A DNA stretch of 64,000 nucleotides. It comes from Nectonema munidae. Its lineage: Eukaryota; Nematomorpha; Nectonematoida; Nectonematidae. A program made the translations under genes and the position numbers. How positions within the stretch are numbered: position 1 is the stretch's first letter; the number at the start of each line of letters is the position of its first letter. The notes beneath the pieces are model-generated. The model was not told where the DNA came from, did no database searches, and saw only the letters and a list, made by a program, of their open reading frames with translations. The stretch covers positions 185,001 to 249,000 of the forward strand of contig JAUIRK010001055.1 in NCBI GenBank assembly GCA_030549495.1. Direction: 5' to 3'. Below are positions 1-11,753 of this stretch, piece after piece.

Positions 1-17
1 GGGAAGTTAATAGTGAT

Positions 18-480
18 ATGGCGAGTATTGTTAAGGTTATCTTATCAGATGTGAAAGATGTTTTCATAGACAAAATGTCTTTATTATTATCGAATTATAA
101 AGCACTCGAAAAACCAGATAAATGTGTCAAAACTTATTCTAATATAGTTAGTAAGAGAGAGGGACGGGCTGAAAGTGTTGATCATATAGTTAATTCTATT
201 AATATCAAAACTAACATTGTCAAGCCTAACAAAGCAAAAATTATCGAGTTAAAAAAGACATTGTTTCTAAGGTTAATCCTAAAGAAAACAATCTACAAGT
301 ATTAGATATAAAAGTAAAGAATGATGGAACAGCTTCCATTAAAGTTGATAATAAAATAAGGTCTATTATTATTAAACTAATACTATCAAAAATACTATCA
401 TCAATGCTATTAAAAATAGTTTTGATATTGTTCCCAAGAAAACATTAAAACCTAGGTTTTTTATCAAAGGTATTTCAAAA
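18..480 (+). pseudogene. retroelement ORF1/gag-like fragment at window edge
   Basis: An open stretch starts at an ATG at 18, and related coding sense continues to about 450. It is lysine-rich and basic, with a segment containing VNPKENNLQVLDIKVKNDGT. That spacing of a Val/Asn-Pro unit followed by a KVKNDGT-type turn recalls the ORF1 (gag-like) proteins of arthropod retroelements, but I cannot assign a family. No zinc knuckle or reverse transcriptase follows before the sequence becomes AT-rich noise. The piece may continue to the left of the window. It looks degenerate. It could also be an unrelated lysine-rich host exon. Confidence 0.28.
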
Positions 481-499
481 GATCTGAAGAGTAACGAAC

Positions 500-2490
500 A
501 ACAACAACACGTTGTTTTTGTAAGTCATTCTGTTATCACTATTATATTTTCAATTAGGTAAGACATTTCTTTCGGACAATTTTTAATATATGTAGAGAAT
601 TTTGCAATTTATCTTGAATGAGGTTCTATATTTTAAAATATACAATTTATCTGAATATATTTGAAGCAGTGTATTAAATCCTTCTCAACTTCCTAAGAAA
701 TTTTCTAAATAATATAATTCTAAATTAAATTAGAATTTTTCCATTTTTAAAATTTTTTTACGTTTTTAAAATTTTAAATTATTTAAATATTATTTTTAAA
801 TTTGAAATTTAGACGTTTTTAAAATTTTAAAATCAATAATGTATTTATATAATAGTTATGGCTTATATAATATATATTTGAGTTATGGCATCGTCAAAAA
901 TTGTGATTCAGGAATGTAAATTTATATATTTACGTGACTATGTTTTTGTCATTTAAACTTAAAACAAAGACATTTTTGGAATTAGCGCAAAAAACTAAGC
1001 TGATATGTATAATATTTAGCATACGCAAAAAATTTTTTTTTTCAAATATATAGTACTACCAAAATTTTGGGTATATAGGAAATTCCTATGTTGAAATTTT
1101 GACCTAAAATATCTCGAGAAGTACAAATCGTGTGAAAACTGGAGATGGCTCATTCAAAAGAGCATTAAAAACTATCGATTTGGTATCTAAAATCTCGAAA
1201 AATATTTTATTCTGTAGGTTTTTTGGTTGATCGAACATTCAAAATTTTCAAATTTGGACGCCATTTTTCGGGAAAGTAAAATATTTGAGTAGACGAAGAT
1301 AGGGGCGCTATCCTTAACAAAAAATAAAATCTGTAATTATGATATTAAATTTTGATTTTGTGATAATTGAATTATGCATTAATAAATTATTAAAAAGTAA
1401 ATATATATATTATATATATACATAAAAAAAATTTCTCTGTATATATTTCAATTTGTGAATAAACTTTCTTTCTTTCTTCTTTCTTTCTTTCTTTACATAT
1501 AGACCTTTATTTAAATTTTATAGAGTTCGCAACCCTATATAAAGAAAAAATGCCTAGTTAAAAGTATTAAAAAGGCTGGGTTTTCCAAAGGTCAATCAAA
1601 ATTAAAGTTCACAAAAAATGAATGTCAGACAATTAGTGACTGGATAAAACGATAACCAAATCGAAAGACCATCTCTAGATGAAAATACCACTTCATCGCA
1701 ATCATTTGAAAACACGTTTGAAGAAGTTTATGCGAAAAATTTTATATATAAATTTATATATACATTTTGGGATACTTTGACCTAAATTTGATTCATTTTG
1801 GTACTCATTTAAGACCATTGTTCCCTGCTTTGCAGAAGAATTAAGGCAGACGATCTGCTAGTGAGTTTATCTTAGTTGTTTGTTTTTTTTGAAGCGCATT
1901 TTGTCTGAACAAAGATCATTAATGCTCCATGTACAAAAGTGAAATCTTATAATTTTATGATGTTATAATAATGTGTATATTCCATGTAAAATTTGAATGA
2001 ATGTTTTCAGAGACAGATTTTAGAAGTAAACCGCAGGTTTGTTACACACATATGTATTTTCAATTTCTAAATTCCAAAAATAAGTCCAAAAATGAAATCA
2101 GTATGCTCGATTTGATATAAAAAAATATTTCATCTAAAATTTGAAGGTATATTTTATTAGATATATTTCTCATTAATCAAAATTTTGATCGACATTTCCC
2201 AAAAAGTAACCATGATTTTGAAAAAATTAAAACTATAAAGTGTTGTGTTTAAAACTGTATATATTTATAAATTTTCAAACGAGTATATAATATAGAACTA
2301 AGGTTATACGCATAACTAGAGATACTGTCAGAATTTTGCTGAAAAAGTTTAACTTTTGATTTTGATTGACAGATTTAGAAATGAAAAGGTCATTCAACAG
2401 TCATGAAAATGGTATCAAAAGATGCAGCTATCAATTTTAGGAAATGTCACGAAGTATGATAGCAAAAGATGTAGTCAATTTGGTACAAGA
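500..2490. other. AT-rich stretch without a recognisable gene
   Basis: No open frame of interest on either strand. The only structure is a (TTTC)n tract at 1464-1494 directly after an AATAAA at 1458-1463, which is how some LINE 3' tails end. No LINE coding sequence was found upstream of it. Confidence 0.5.
1464..1494 (+). repeat. (TTTC)n microsatellite
   Basis: TTTC units with one imperfect unit, preceded by AATAAA. It may be a LINE-type 3' tail, but nothing else supports that. Confidence 0.7.
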
Positions 2491-2496
2491 GAAATT

Positions 2497-2645
2497 TTAG
2501 TTGAGGGGGGGGGGGCTAAAATAGCCCCCTTGTCACTGATAGGGTTAAAAACTTAATCAGGGTGATTAAGATTTTTCAATATAAGCCTATTTTTTGTACC
2601 CCCCCCCCCCCCCCCCATTTACTTCGCTCTGGCTACGCCACTGTC
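2497..2645. repeat. interspersed element debris with G-run, C-run and a CAGTGGCGTAGCC end
   Basis: A run of 11 G at 2505-2515 and a run of 18 C at 2599-2616 bracket about 80 bp. The right edge reads GGCTACGCCACTG at 2631-2643, the reverse of CAGTGGCGTAGCC. That motif is common at the termini of non-autonomous DNA elements in many animals; a similar CAGTGGCGTA occurs at 52362. The family is unknown. Confidence 0.35.
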
Positions 2646-3089
2646 TCATAATTTTAAACTTTTATCTGAAGAAAACAACATACATGGAAAGCAAAATAAA
2701 CTATCCCTGGATGGAGAATAAAGAAACCACTCACGATCGACAACCTCCCCATTTGGTAAAACGCATGGAAATGCACTAAAATTGAAACCGGTTCACCCCA
2801 GAATATTCGCGTTTGGTTTCTTGATATTCATTAGCTTTATTTCGGAAGTGGTCTATACCAGTACTAATGAGTACATCACGCATTTTCTCTGTTATGTTTT
2901 CCAACAAAGCAACATCATTTGGTACAACTTGAATTGTTTGTAAACTCTGAATGTCTGTACTGGTTGAAGTTTTTACATCATCATCCTCATCATCAAAATC
3001 ATGGCTATAACTTTTGTCCTACTCAGTTTCAGTTTGAGAAAAAAAAAGGATAATCGTTTTTAGGCTTTCACTTCTGTTTCAGCCCTTCG

Positions 3090-5676
3090 TTAGAATCACA
3101 CTCAGCCCCTTCGGGTCCAAATGGACCCCACGCAAAAAATATAGTAATTCATTCCCAATACTTTATCATTTTGAGATGAAAACAAAAAATTTATTTAAAA
3201 TGAAGAGAGTGTGTTAATCAACAATTTATATATGTTATATTATAATGTTTTTTACAGATATGTCGTAGACATTTTACACATATAGATTCACACTTGTTTT
3301 CAGATTTCTCGCATAAATAACATCTACCTCTTTTTCGTTTGATTTAGCGATTTTCTTCATTTGGAAAAGTAGAAGAGGGAGTGTTCTTCACTTTCTCAAC
3401 TAATATGCCTTGGAAGAATTACTTTTCAATATGTTCCTTAGCTAGCTGCTTACTAAGTGAATCTAGAAATAACCTTCTTTTGTAGGGACAATTTTTTTGC
3501 CAGTTCGAATTAATTTCGGTGAAAAGAATGTAAGCATTAAATGCTGAAATATCAAGAATATTGTAAAAAACCGATACTGGCCAACAATTTGTTCGACGAC
3601 TCACTGTGTAAAATGATACCACCTGATCGAACGTATAGACACCTCCTTTGGTTTTGTTGTAGTCATCAATAATTCTTGGTATTTTTTCTGTATCCAAAAC
3701 CTCATTTGAACGATGAAAAGTACTCTAGAGAATTACGGCCTTGTTTCTTTTAGACTAATAAGAAACTAAAATTGTGTCTTCAGTGAACAAAAACTTCGAA
3801 CTGTATTTTTGCCGTTTCTAAAAACAAAAAAACTAATGAAAAAATCAATGTAAACATTACCTTGTGTGATCTAAAATTTTCAGGCAATGACACCTTGTTT
3901 TTTCTCATAGTTTCAATGGAAGTCAAATTTTTTTTCAAGAGTTTTGGTGCAAGAGAAAAAGAACAAAAAAAGTTGTCAAATGTTACATTGTAGCCTCTTA
4001 ATCCTTCGCATAGCTCTAAAATGACTGATTCAGAAATATTTTTTTGAGACAAAAAATTTTTTACAAAGATAAGGTATCAATTGTAAAAAGAGATGGCATC
4101 ACAAAGTGTCCAAAATTGAATCCCGTATTTTGCTGGCTTGTTTGGAAGGTATTGCTTGAATAGAGCTCTACCACGAAAAGCTTTTAGCTGTTCATCAACA
4201 GTTATGAAAAAGTTCAAGTTATATAGTCTTTCGGATATTGAACTCCATTCGTTCCACAACTCTCTGAATGGGGCAAACTCGTCTTCATTTTTTCTGCTTC
4301 TTCTTGTAGAAAAATCATCAAACCTAAGACTTGAACATATACTTTCAAAGCGATGCCTTGACATTATAGCTGCGAAAATTGGCCTTCCATTCTCACAACT
4401 CCAAAGATTTTTTGAAGCCTCATTTTTGGATTCCCAGTAAGTTTAAAACTCCTAAAAAACATTCAGCTCAATATCATCTAAATCAAACCACTTTTCTCCA
4501 TAAATATCTTGCCCTTTTTAGTTGGTATTTTCAATAATGATTCTTTTAATTTTTTGAGGAAAAAAAACAAGCAACGAAAATATTTCATAATTGATTCTTG
4601 AAATAGCGTAACGTGTAGGTCCAGGTACACTTTGAACAATGTTAGCCGTTAGGAGGCCTTCCACACAATGACAAAGGCAGAGTACTCCATTCAATTTTAT
4701 TATCTTTGGATACTTCCACTGAGTTCTCCTCTTCAGTAAGGCTTTCAGCACTTTCTGATGAACTTGATTCCACATATGAAATGTTATCTTCACTTTCAGA
4801 AGCACAATCAGATACTGATGTGTTTGATTCATTGTCATTGTAAATGATTTTTGATTTAGGAATGTGACAAACAATTCTTGGGTTCGACATTTTATTTATG
4901 TAAAACTATTTTATATAATAAAACAAATATGGCTTCAAGGCAACAAAAAACCTAAATAAAACATTCTCAAAACAAAATTGTTATGTTAAAGATATATCTT
5001 TTTTTAAAGAGTTCCCAACAAGAGGATGATTAATATTTCCGCTGTGCCATTCAATTATCTAAGTGTATCAAACTCACTTCAAGAGAAGATAGTGTATTTT
5101 TTATATGCATTGTTTTATGTGTGATGTATATAAAATTACAAACATAATACTCGTCTTTTATATATCTAATGTTCTATGTCAATACTTCATGGGTTTTAGA
5201 AGGCGAAGGAAGGAGTGGTTTGGTCATTTATAAGTCATACATAATATAAAAAAGGTGTGATATATCATCAGAGGTAAATGAGAAAATCAGTAGAATAATT
5301 TATAGAAATTTCTGTTTTCAGTAATAATTCTCAAAAATTATCAGATATAATGAAGATCTTAAATTTATGACCTATAACTATAACTTTCAATTTTCGTCTC
5401 TTAAAAATTATATATACATTTTTAAAATTATTTTATTGTGTTTTGAAAGCCATATTTGTTTTAGGGACCAAATGGACCCTAAGGGGCTGTATGTTAATTT
5501 TTTTACAACATACAAAATAATAGCCGAAGAAAAAAATAAAATATGTAAAAATTTAAAGAGCAGTATAATAGTAAAAGTCACAAAAAATAAATTATGAACA
5601 TAGCCTGGTTGCTAATATATGAGCAACTAATTTTTCATATGGGTCCAAATGGACCCGAAGGAGTAATAAGGGTTAA
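3090..5676 (-). mobile_element. piggyBac element A (degenerate)
   Basis: The right end reads TTAACCC inward from TTAA at 5673-5676, followed by a GGGTCC-AAAT-GGACCC near-palindrome at 5641-5656. A second, imperfect copy lies at 5464-5479. The left side carries the same 16-mer at 3113-3128 beside CCCCTTCG, with a decayed TTAG at 3090-3093 in place of TTAA. The TTAA target and the transposase between the ends identify the piggyBac superfamily. The left boundary is less certain than the right. The 5' non-coding part, 4891-5676, is long and AT-rich. Confidence 0.7.
3218..4890 (-). pseudogene. piggyBac A transposase, decayed
   Basis: Read on the minus strand. The ATG at 4890-4888 opens a Ser/Glu/Asp-rich amino terminus typical of piggyBac transposases. 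The frame then shifts near 4640 into a part with GPTRYAISRINYEIF. The catalytic part follows: MSRHRFESI...LRFDD...STRR at 4364-4290, TVDEQLKAFRGR (first Asp), then YNVTFDNFF (second Asp) near 3975. The third site reads KGGVYTFDQ near 3640, where families usually have GVD, so one catalytic Asp is replaced by Tyr. A Cys-rich tail (CYLCEKSENKC...CVKCLRHICKKH) lies at 3345-3245 and a stop at 3220-3218. At least three frame breaks plus the lost Asp make it inactive. Confidence 0.85.
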
Positions 5677-5689
5677 TTTACGAATTTTG

Positions 5690-6500
5690 GCCAGAAGGAA
5701 GTCTTCTTTTTTCTTTTTCTTCTTCGATTCTTGGGCTCTTTTCCAGCCACTTTTATGTTTTGACATGAAAAACAATGTAAAGAATTTAGGTATTTCTGAA
5801 GGAAAATAAAAACTCAATATATCAAATATTTTTAAAAATGAAAACGATTTTCCACTTTCTTATATTCAAAACTAAAAAACAGGGCAGCGCTATTTTATTT
5901 AAGGATAAGTTTATCAAACAAATTTAATAAAAATTTAAATATAAATAAAATATAATAAATTAAAATCAATTATTTTTTTTAATTCAAATTTTTTATATTT
6001 TTTTCAATTAATTATTAAATTTTTAATTTTCTTAAATTTTTTTTATATTTATTATCTCAAATTCTCAAATAGAATTTGAAAATAGAATGAAAATCAATGA
6101 GATTATATCTCAAATTTTAGATCCTTTAAATTTTCTGAACTGACTAAAAACAAACTATAAAAAAATTAAAAAAAAAATTAATTTTTTTTCACATAACTGA
6201 TCCTAAGAAAAAGTGGCCTATGATTTTTTCGTAGCCTTAAGGCACATTCCTAGTTTGCCTAATGGTTAAACCGGCTCTGGGCTTAAGTGTTGCATGGATG
6301 TGGGCAGTTGAAGAGGTGGTGTATCTTGTGTATGTGTTGATTGCAAAGTAGATAGGGCGGATTCGTATGTGTTTTTGGAATGAAGATACACTCACGAACT
6401 AACGGTGATTTGTTAGCTCGAAGTTTTTCAAGTGTGTGCCTTGTTTTGATGGTCAGTGTTTGCTCTAACGTTTAATTAGGTTTACGTGTAGAACAGTGCC
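5690..6500. other. AT-rich intergenic stretch
   Basis: No coding signal. Positions 5930-6200 are nearly pure A/T. A short patch of more balanced composition (6260-6480) has no match I recognise. Confidence 0.45.
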
Positions 6501-6514
6501 TGCGCTAAAGCAAA

Positions 6515-6835
6515 ATTTCAAGGGGGGGGGGGGGGGCTGAAATGGGCCAAAGAAACACATTTGCAAAAAAATTATTTCCTATATTACTTTATATCCTATA
6601 TTACTTTGCTGAAAAGCATGAAGTACTTCTGTATAAAAACCTATAGAAATCTCATATTATACATACACATACACCAGCATTTATATAAGATTATTGTGTA
6701 TAATTTTTGCTTATTTATTTTTCCTTTAAAAAGTGCATGGGCAAAACCAAAAATTTTAGGGGGGGGGGGGCAAAGATTAATACAGGGGGGGGGGCACGTG
6801 CCCCAAAATTATATAGGTAGCGCGGGCACTGGTGT
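6515..6835. repeat. G-run interspersed repeat, copy 1
   Basis: A G-run at about 6523-6537 is followed at 6734-6835 by a segment with two further G-runs and the tail GCACGTGCCCC...TATATAGG. The segment 6734-6835 aligns with 32882-32990: same order of ATTTT-AGG-G(n)-CAAA-G(n)-CAC-TGCCCC-AAAA-TATATA. It is therefore an interspersed repeat of unknown family. G-run lengths differ between copies. Confidence 0.6.
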
Positions 6836-6839
6836 AGAA

Positions 6840-7140
6840 AGATAGATTCTTACGTTATCTTCTTTATTTTGCAAGTGTTATATAGAATGATGTTATTATC
6901 TATAACATCATAGAGTTCTGTAGACTGGTAAAAATGATTTAGTGGGTGTTGTTGGTTAGCAGCCTTTCCTCTCAAGTTAGATGCGTCACTACGTATGACA
7001 TCAATTTGTTTAGAAAATGAAATCTTGCATGAGTTGACTATTGAGATGACAAAAAGAAACTTTCTAATGATGTTACGTGAATTACAACTAAACTTGAAAT
7101 GTAATTTATCATATGACTGGTACGCGTACATCTTGATCAC
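6840..7140. other. unassigned stretch with an open frame
   Basis: A frame stays open on the plus strand from about 6930 to 7222 and runs into the TTAA element at 7143-7273. Its residues (for example LHELTIEMTKRNFLMML) match nothing I recognise. Without splice or start evidence I do not call it a gene. Confidence 0.25.
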
Positions 7141-7142
7141 TT

Positions 7143-7273
7143 TTAACCCTTTGAGGACCAGTGGGTCACCAGTGATCCAAGAAATGAAAATCGCCTGCTT
7201 TGAATATATAAAATTCCATTGAAAAAGAAAGCAGACGAATCTCCTCTTCAAAATGTTGGTCCTCAAAGAGAAC
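7143..7273 (+). mobile_element. short non-autonomous piggyBac-like element, family 1
   Basis: 131 bp. The left end is TTAACCCTTTGAGGACC; the right end, read inward, is GTTCTCTTTGAGGACC, so the terminal repeats match apart from two changes and a decayed TTAA. A near-palindrome GGGTCACCAGTGATCC lies at 7163-7178. The interior carries CGCCTGCTTTGAATAT and GCAGACGAATC. Related copies lie at 49600-49729 (-) and about 39182-39312 (-). Confidence 0.7.
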
Positions 7274-7299
7274 AATGAACGGTAATCTTCGATGTGTAT

Positions 7300-8390
7300 C
7301 AAGTTATGTAGAGTGGTAGATAAAATAAGATTTCATGTATACGACAAACACGCATATGCCTTATGTCATTCATGTAGCATTGATAATTGTAGATGTATAC
7401 GTATTTACGTGGCAACTGTTTTACTTAGAATGAAAGTTTCATCACATTATTTATAACATTAGTGTAATAATTTAAACAATTGAAATTAATAGCACAAAAC
7501 ATAAAGCATGATTTGTGAATACAAAAAAGCACTTAATAACAGGATAGTATACTCAGAACACATTCTAAGTCTAACATATAACGGCAAGTGATTTTGGGTT
7601 ACCAACCGCTTCTGAGAGTAATGAACATTTCCATTTCTAATCCTCTGAATATTCAAACTAGTCACATTTAGATTATAAAATTGGGTATTTAAATAATTTC
7701 AAAAAAACTTTAAAACTTTTTTGAGATATAGTTGATCACAAATGTAAAAGATATAGAAAAATCTTTACAAAAATAGGATCATGGCTTGGATATAAAAAGA
7801 TTATAATTCAGATATAGCTGCTTTTACCTATGCTTTATTCAATATTCATTAAACGCATTGAATGCTTTAAAAGGTAGTAGAATATGACAATAAAATAATA
7901 AAAACTGTCAAAAATCAAATTTTAGCACGAATCCCATAGTGAATGGCCAACTAGAAAAGCACTCCAACCTGATTCCTACAAATGATGAAAGCCAAGGCGA
8001 TCAATAAAGGAAGTCAATCATTTGCTTTCATCATAATGCAGACATTTTCGATGGCCCTCAGATTAGAAGCTCTGAGTAAGAATGATGATATAATGATGAG
8101 TTAAACTGAGCGGAATGGATGGCAATTTTTCAAAGGTATATTATACATGTTTTTTGTTCAAGAACTGATTCTGGACGCAAAAATGCCTTTTCTTATATCG
8201 CATCGGCATTATTTTCCTGATAACTCTGGAGACTGGAGTGAAAAAAAGGTCAAATGACTTAAACTTAGTAAAAAAAGACATGCTAACGGAAAAAAAGTCA
8301 AAACACAGGCGTGTGTAATGTAAATGGTGATATGTTATGAATGTTAAAGTAATAAGAAAATAAATAATCTTCTATCTTCCTATTGAAAGA
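7300..8390. other. AT-rich stretch, nothing recognised
   Basis: No convincing frame, RNA gene or repeat was found on either strand. Confidence 0.45.
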
Positions 8391-8396
8391 ATCAAC

Positions 8397-8511
8397 TTAA
8401 CCTTTCAGGCATTCGTTTTCCATTCTCTGCTTTCTCTCTCAAGGAGTTTTTTTTTAAATAATTTAAGCAAACGATGGGAAACACATGTCCCATTGTGTCT
8501 GAAACGTTTAA
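8397..8511. mobile_element. short TTAA element, piggyBac-like
   Basis: 115 bp between TTAA at 8397-8400 and TTAA at 8508-8511. The ends read TTAACCTTTCAGGCA and, inward from the other side, TTAAACGTTTCAGACAC. An imperfect palindrome GGGAAACACATGTCCC sits inside the right end. The layout is the same as in the other TTAA elements here, with different terminal sequence. Confidence 0.5.
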
Positions 8512-8790
8512 TGTCAATTCATTTTCTTTAGCGTATATCGTGTAATTCCATTTACCTTGCATAATGCATTTTTCCCAATCGTTTTTTCCCGAAGCAAATC
8601 ATTGAATTATTGATAGGGAACAAGATAAAAGAGAAAATAGGTCAAATGCTGATCAATAGCAATTAAAATGTGCTAAATCATCTTTCAAGGCACTTTACAT
8701 AATTGAAGCAATTAAAATCAACATATTGAAAATATTACTTTCATTTATCAGGTCTTTAAATTTAAAAATAACATTATTTTAACTTCAAAG

Positions 8791-9819
8791 ATGGATCTAG
8801 AGTTTAACGAAAGCGTTTGTGAGGACATGAAAACTACTAGTGCTTATATATCCGCTAACTCGATTCCCATTAACGTTTTGTTGTTTCTTTCTTCTCTCAG
8901 TGGCATCTTGTTTAACACGATCTTGTATTTCTCTCTCAAGAATTTGGCAATGAGTAGTCACTCTTCTTACAAAATGTTAAACATTTGTTCTCAAGCTTTG
9001 ATATTCTTTTCGTGTTTTACATTGATAAGGTCTCTTTTAAACTTACACTCGAGTCTCTTTTATAAACCTTACGTTAGACAGAGCTGCATAATTGCACAAT
9101 TAAATATATATATTCTGAATCTAACTACCCCAGTTCTTCTGTTTGATGCGTTTACCTATTTCGTGTTTTACTTTCTTAGAGTTTACAATGAGGTGAGTAA
9201 TAAGCAACTTCTTGTGAAGTATCTTGACTTTTTTGAGAGAAGATACACGCGAATTTTAGTATACATTATTTTCTTTATTCTCAACATTAAAGTTTTCTTT
9301 TTTGTAAAGGTTGCGAAATACAAATGCCCCATTGGAAAAATGTGCGTCATTAAGCTATCCAAACATGGCCTTCTTGTTTTAAAAATATTCTTGATTAAAT
9401 CCTTCCTGATAATCGCCACATTGTGTTTTGGAATGTATCCCATACTTTTAATCATAAAAGTAATAAGTTCTTTAGCCAGAACGAAAATTATTTTTAGAAG
9501 TGTTCATCCTGAGTGTGAAATAACTATTCAAAACCAGCTGCCCCTTTTCCTTGTAAGAGCAAAGCTAAGAAGCAGACAATTCATCATCTCCTTCTTTTCC
9601 ATGCTCATCTCCTATATTATTCTTTGCATAGACGTATTACTGTTTTATGCATCTCTCACCAAAACTTCTTTTAATCTAAGCCACATTAGATACGAATATC
9701 CTATCATTTATGGGTACTACATGCATTTTATGTTTCTTGTACCAATCCTCGATAAAAATGTCCGGAAAATGTTTCTCTCTTACCTAAAGTGCTTTATAAG
9801 AACACCGCACTCACGCTAA
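8791..9819 (+). CDS. divergent seven-transmembrane (GPCR-like) protein, intronless
   Basis: A single uninterrupted frame of 342 codons starts at an ATG in AAAG-ATG-G context. Hydrophobic segments lie at about 25-48, 61-84, 100-128, 153-172, 194-225, 262-287 and 302-320, the number and spacing of a G-protein-coupled receptor in the plasma membrane. NES at residue 6 is a possible N-glycosylation site in a short extracellular tail. Cys99 before helix 3 and Cys179 or Cys185 in the second loop could form the usual disulfide. The DRY motif after helix 3 is replaced by LRVY and the NPxxY of helix 7 by VPILD, so it is a divergent, probably lineage-specific receptor of unknown ligand. The short loops and a basic helix-8-like tail (KNVRKMFLSYLKC) fit. 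A gustatory-type receptor is unlikely given the orientation of charges, but I cannot exclude another seven-helix family. Confidence 0.72.
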   Translation: MDLEFNESVCEDMKTTSAYISANSIPINVLLFLSSLSGILFNTILYFSLKNLAMSSHSSYKMLNICSQALIFFSCFTLIRSLLNLHSSLFYKPYVRQSCIIAQLNIYILNLTTPVLLFDAFTYFVFYFLRVYNEVSNKQLLVKYLDFFERRYTRILVYIIFFILNIKVFFFVKVAKYKCPIGKMCVIKLSKHGLLVLKIFLIKSFLIIATLCFGMYPILLIIKVISSLARTKIIFRSVHPECEITIQNQLPLFLVRAKLRSRQFIISFFSMLISYIILCIDVLLFYASLTKTSFNLSHIRYEYPIIYGYYMHFMFLVPILDKNVRKMFLSYLKCFIRTPHSR

Positions 9820-9945
9820 TGTCTCTTCCTAGCAAGCAACAATCAACGAACAGGTGCGTAAGTAAAATGATGCTTTACCTCTGGTTTTCACATTTGTGTC
9901 ATATCTTTCGATTGCTCGCTGTATATTTATTTAAAATTTTTGATT

Positions 9946-9951
9946 AATAAA
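9946..9951 (+). promoter_or_regulatory. possible polyadenylation signal for the receptor gene
   Basis: An AATAAA lies 127 bp after the receptor stop codon. In such AT-rich DNA the hexamer is expected often, so this is weak support. Confidence 0.3.
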
Positions 9952-9959
9952 TTTCTTTT

Positions 9960-11330
9960 TCAAATACAGAACAATTTTTGAGATAACTGGCTGGGCGGCT
10001 TTTTGTAATTTTTAGGTGTTTAAATCAATATAAATATTTTTGAATACTTTTTAAATTCACTTTAAAATATACCAAGAAATTTCATAGATGAACATTTAGT
10101 TTATCGACACGGATAAATGTCAAAGCGAGGTTTTTGTAGAATGATTTCTTGTTAAACGTCGTCTCTGAGTTTGATAACTTATTAAATAGAAACTTTTAAT
10201 TAAGTAAATAAATAACTGTCAAAAATATGGAATTAGAAAAATACTCACATTAACTTTCTTAAAGTAATATCCCCTTTTTTTGGATATTTATACCTAGGAA
10301 AATTTTTGTCTTGTATACCAAAAATCATTTATGCTATACAATAGGTGTTGGGCAATGTACCACCTAACTTCAATTGCTTCATAAAAAAGAATACACTTCT
10401 AATGGGAACTAAAATATTTAAATAAACTACGTTATCATTCTATTACCCATATAAACAAGCATATTCTCACGCTACAAAGCCAGAGATGAAATTTCCTACT
10501 ACTGCGAAAAGCTGAAGAAATCCCTATTACGTAAGAAAATAAATATAAAAATGTGAATAATCCCAAACTTTGTTCAACATTATATAATAATGATGTACGC
10601 ATAAAGGATATTTAAATAGATTTTGTGGTTCATGCACAGCCACTTGCCTGAAAAACGTTTATAGTGAATATGGAGAGTATGATAAACATTAATAAAAGTG
10701 CTCCCAACATTACTATAAGTGCTCCGATAGTGACCCATTTGAAGAAAATTTTTATAATTTCTCCAACTATGCTATCTACCCTAATTTGACATCTATCTTT
10801 GATAAAGTAACCCCGTTTGCTTGCAATGAAGCCCTCACTCAACGATAATTTAATTTTTAATATCAGAGCGAATATATTAGACAGTAAACTTTTGTTTTAT
10901 CAGAACTTGGATTCATTTAAAAGAGATGGCTTCAACCAAACGTGGCTTTTGATTCCACACTTTTTTCAATGATGAAATTCGTGCAGAAAAATATATCTGG
11001 ACCCCATCAAAAAACAACATGTAAATTTTTTTCTTGTTTTCATCTCAATTATTTGAAAATAAAAAATACCATCAGATGTTTTATTTTTGAAATTTTAGTT
11101 GTTTTTATACTCCTTGTTGAATTAGTAGATGGCGTTAGTGAAGATTTTTCAATATAAATTTTCATTATCAAAAGATTATACACTAACTGGTATGTTTTTC
11201 AATAAAGATAATAGATATTATAAAGCTATAACAATAAATTCTTTGTATTTCCTAAAAAATTTTTACATTATTTTCTAAACTTTCATGAAAATCAGAAAGC
11301 TATGAAACATTTGCAATACTCAACAAGGAT
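9960..11330. other. AT-rich stretch without a supported gene
   Basis: Only a membrane-segment frame on the minus strand (10842-10630), which lacks an ATG, stands out. No repeat or RNA gene is recognised. Confidence 0.4.
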
Positions 11331-11332
11331 CA

Positions 11333-11466
11333 TGACGTCAACTTTGAGAGAGAAATAAAAGGAGTATCTCCAAACTGAAATCAAGGTAGATTTTTAGTGA
11401 AATATATTTCACAAATGTTGGCAAGAAAAGAAGGGTGGGTAAGAAACTAAAATTAAGTTGACGTCA
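11333..11466. repeat. 134-bp inverted-repeat element with TGACGTCA ends
   Basis: TGACGTCAACTT at 11333-11344 is repeated exactly in inverse as AAGTTGACGTCA at 11455-11466. The ends include the perfect palindrome TGACGTCA. No target duplication is clear. It may be a small non-autonomous transposon or the chance remnant of one. Confidence 0.45.
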
Positions 11467-11753
11467 AGTCTGAACGACCTTTTATATAAAAGTAAGCAAT
11501 ATAAAATGTATAACTATCAGAAAACAAGCTTTTATTACAAAAAATGAAAGGTTATAAACAAAAAATTCAAAAAAATTAAAAAGTACATAAAAAATTGTGT
11601 ACAAAAGAAGCAAATTCATATTTCCAATAATAAAAAAACCAATTTTTATGCTCTTACGTATTTTGCAAAATTTCATTATTAGAGAACAAAATTATAAAAA
11701 CATTATTTATGTTTGTAATACGTACACAAGTGAATATTAATACAATATATCAC

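Noticed and set aside
6850-7302. 150-codon minus-strand frame
   Set aside because: It runs across the TTAA element at 7143-7273 and has no recognisable domain.
9183-9455. Minus-strand frame opposite the receptor gene
   Set aside because: Shadow of the plus-strand receptor frame.
10630-10842. 70-residue minus-strand frame with one membrane segment
   Set aside because: It has no ATG, no splice support and no family resemblance.
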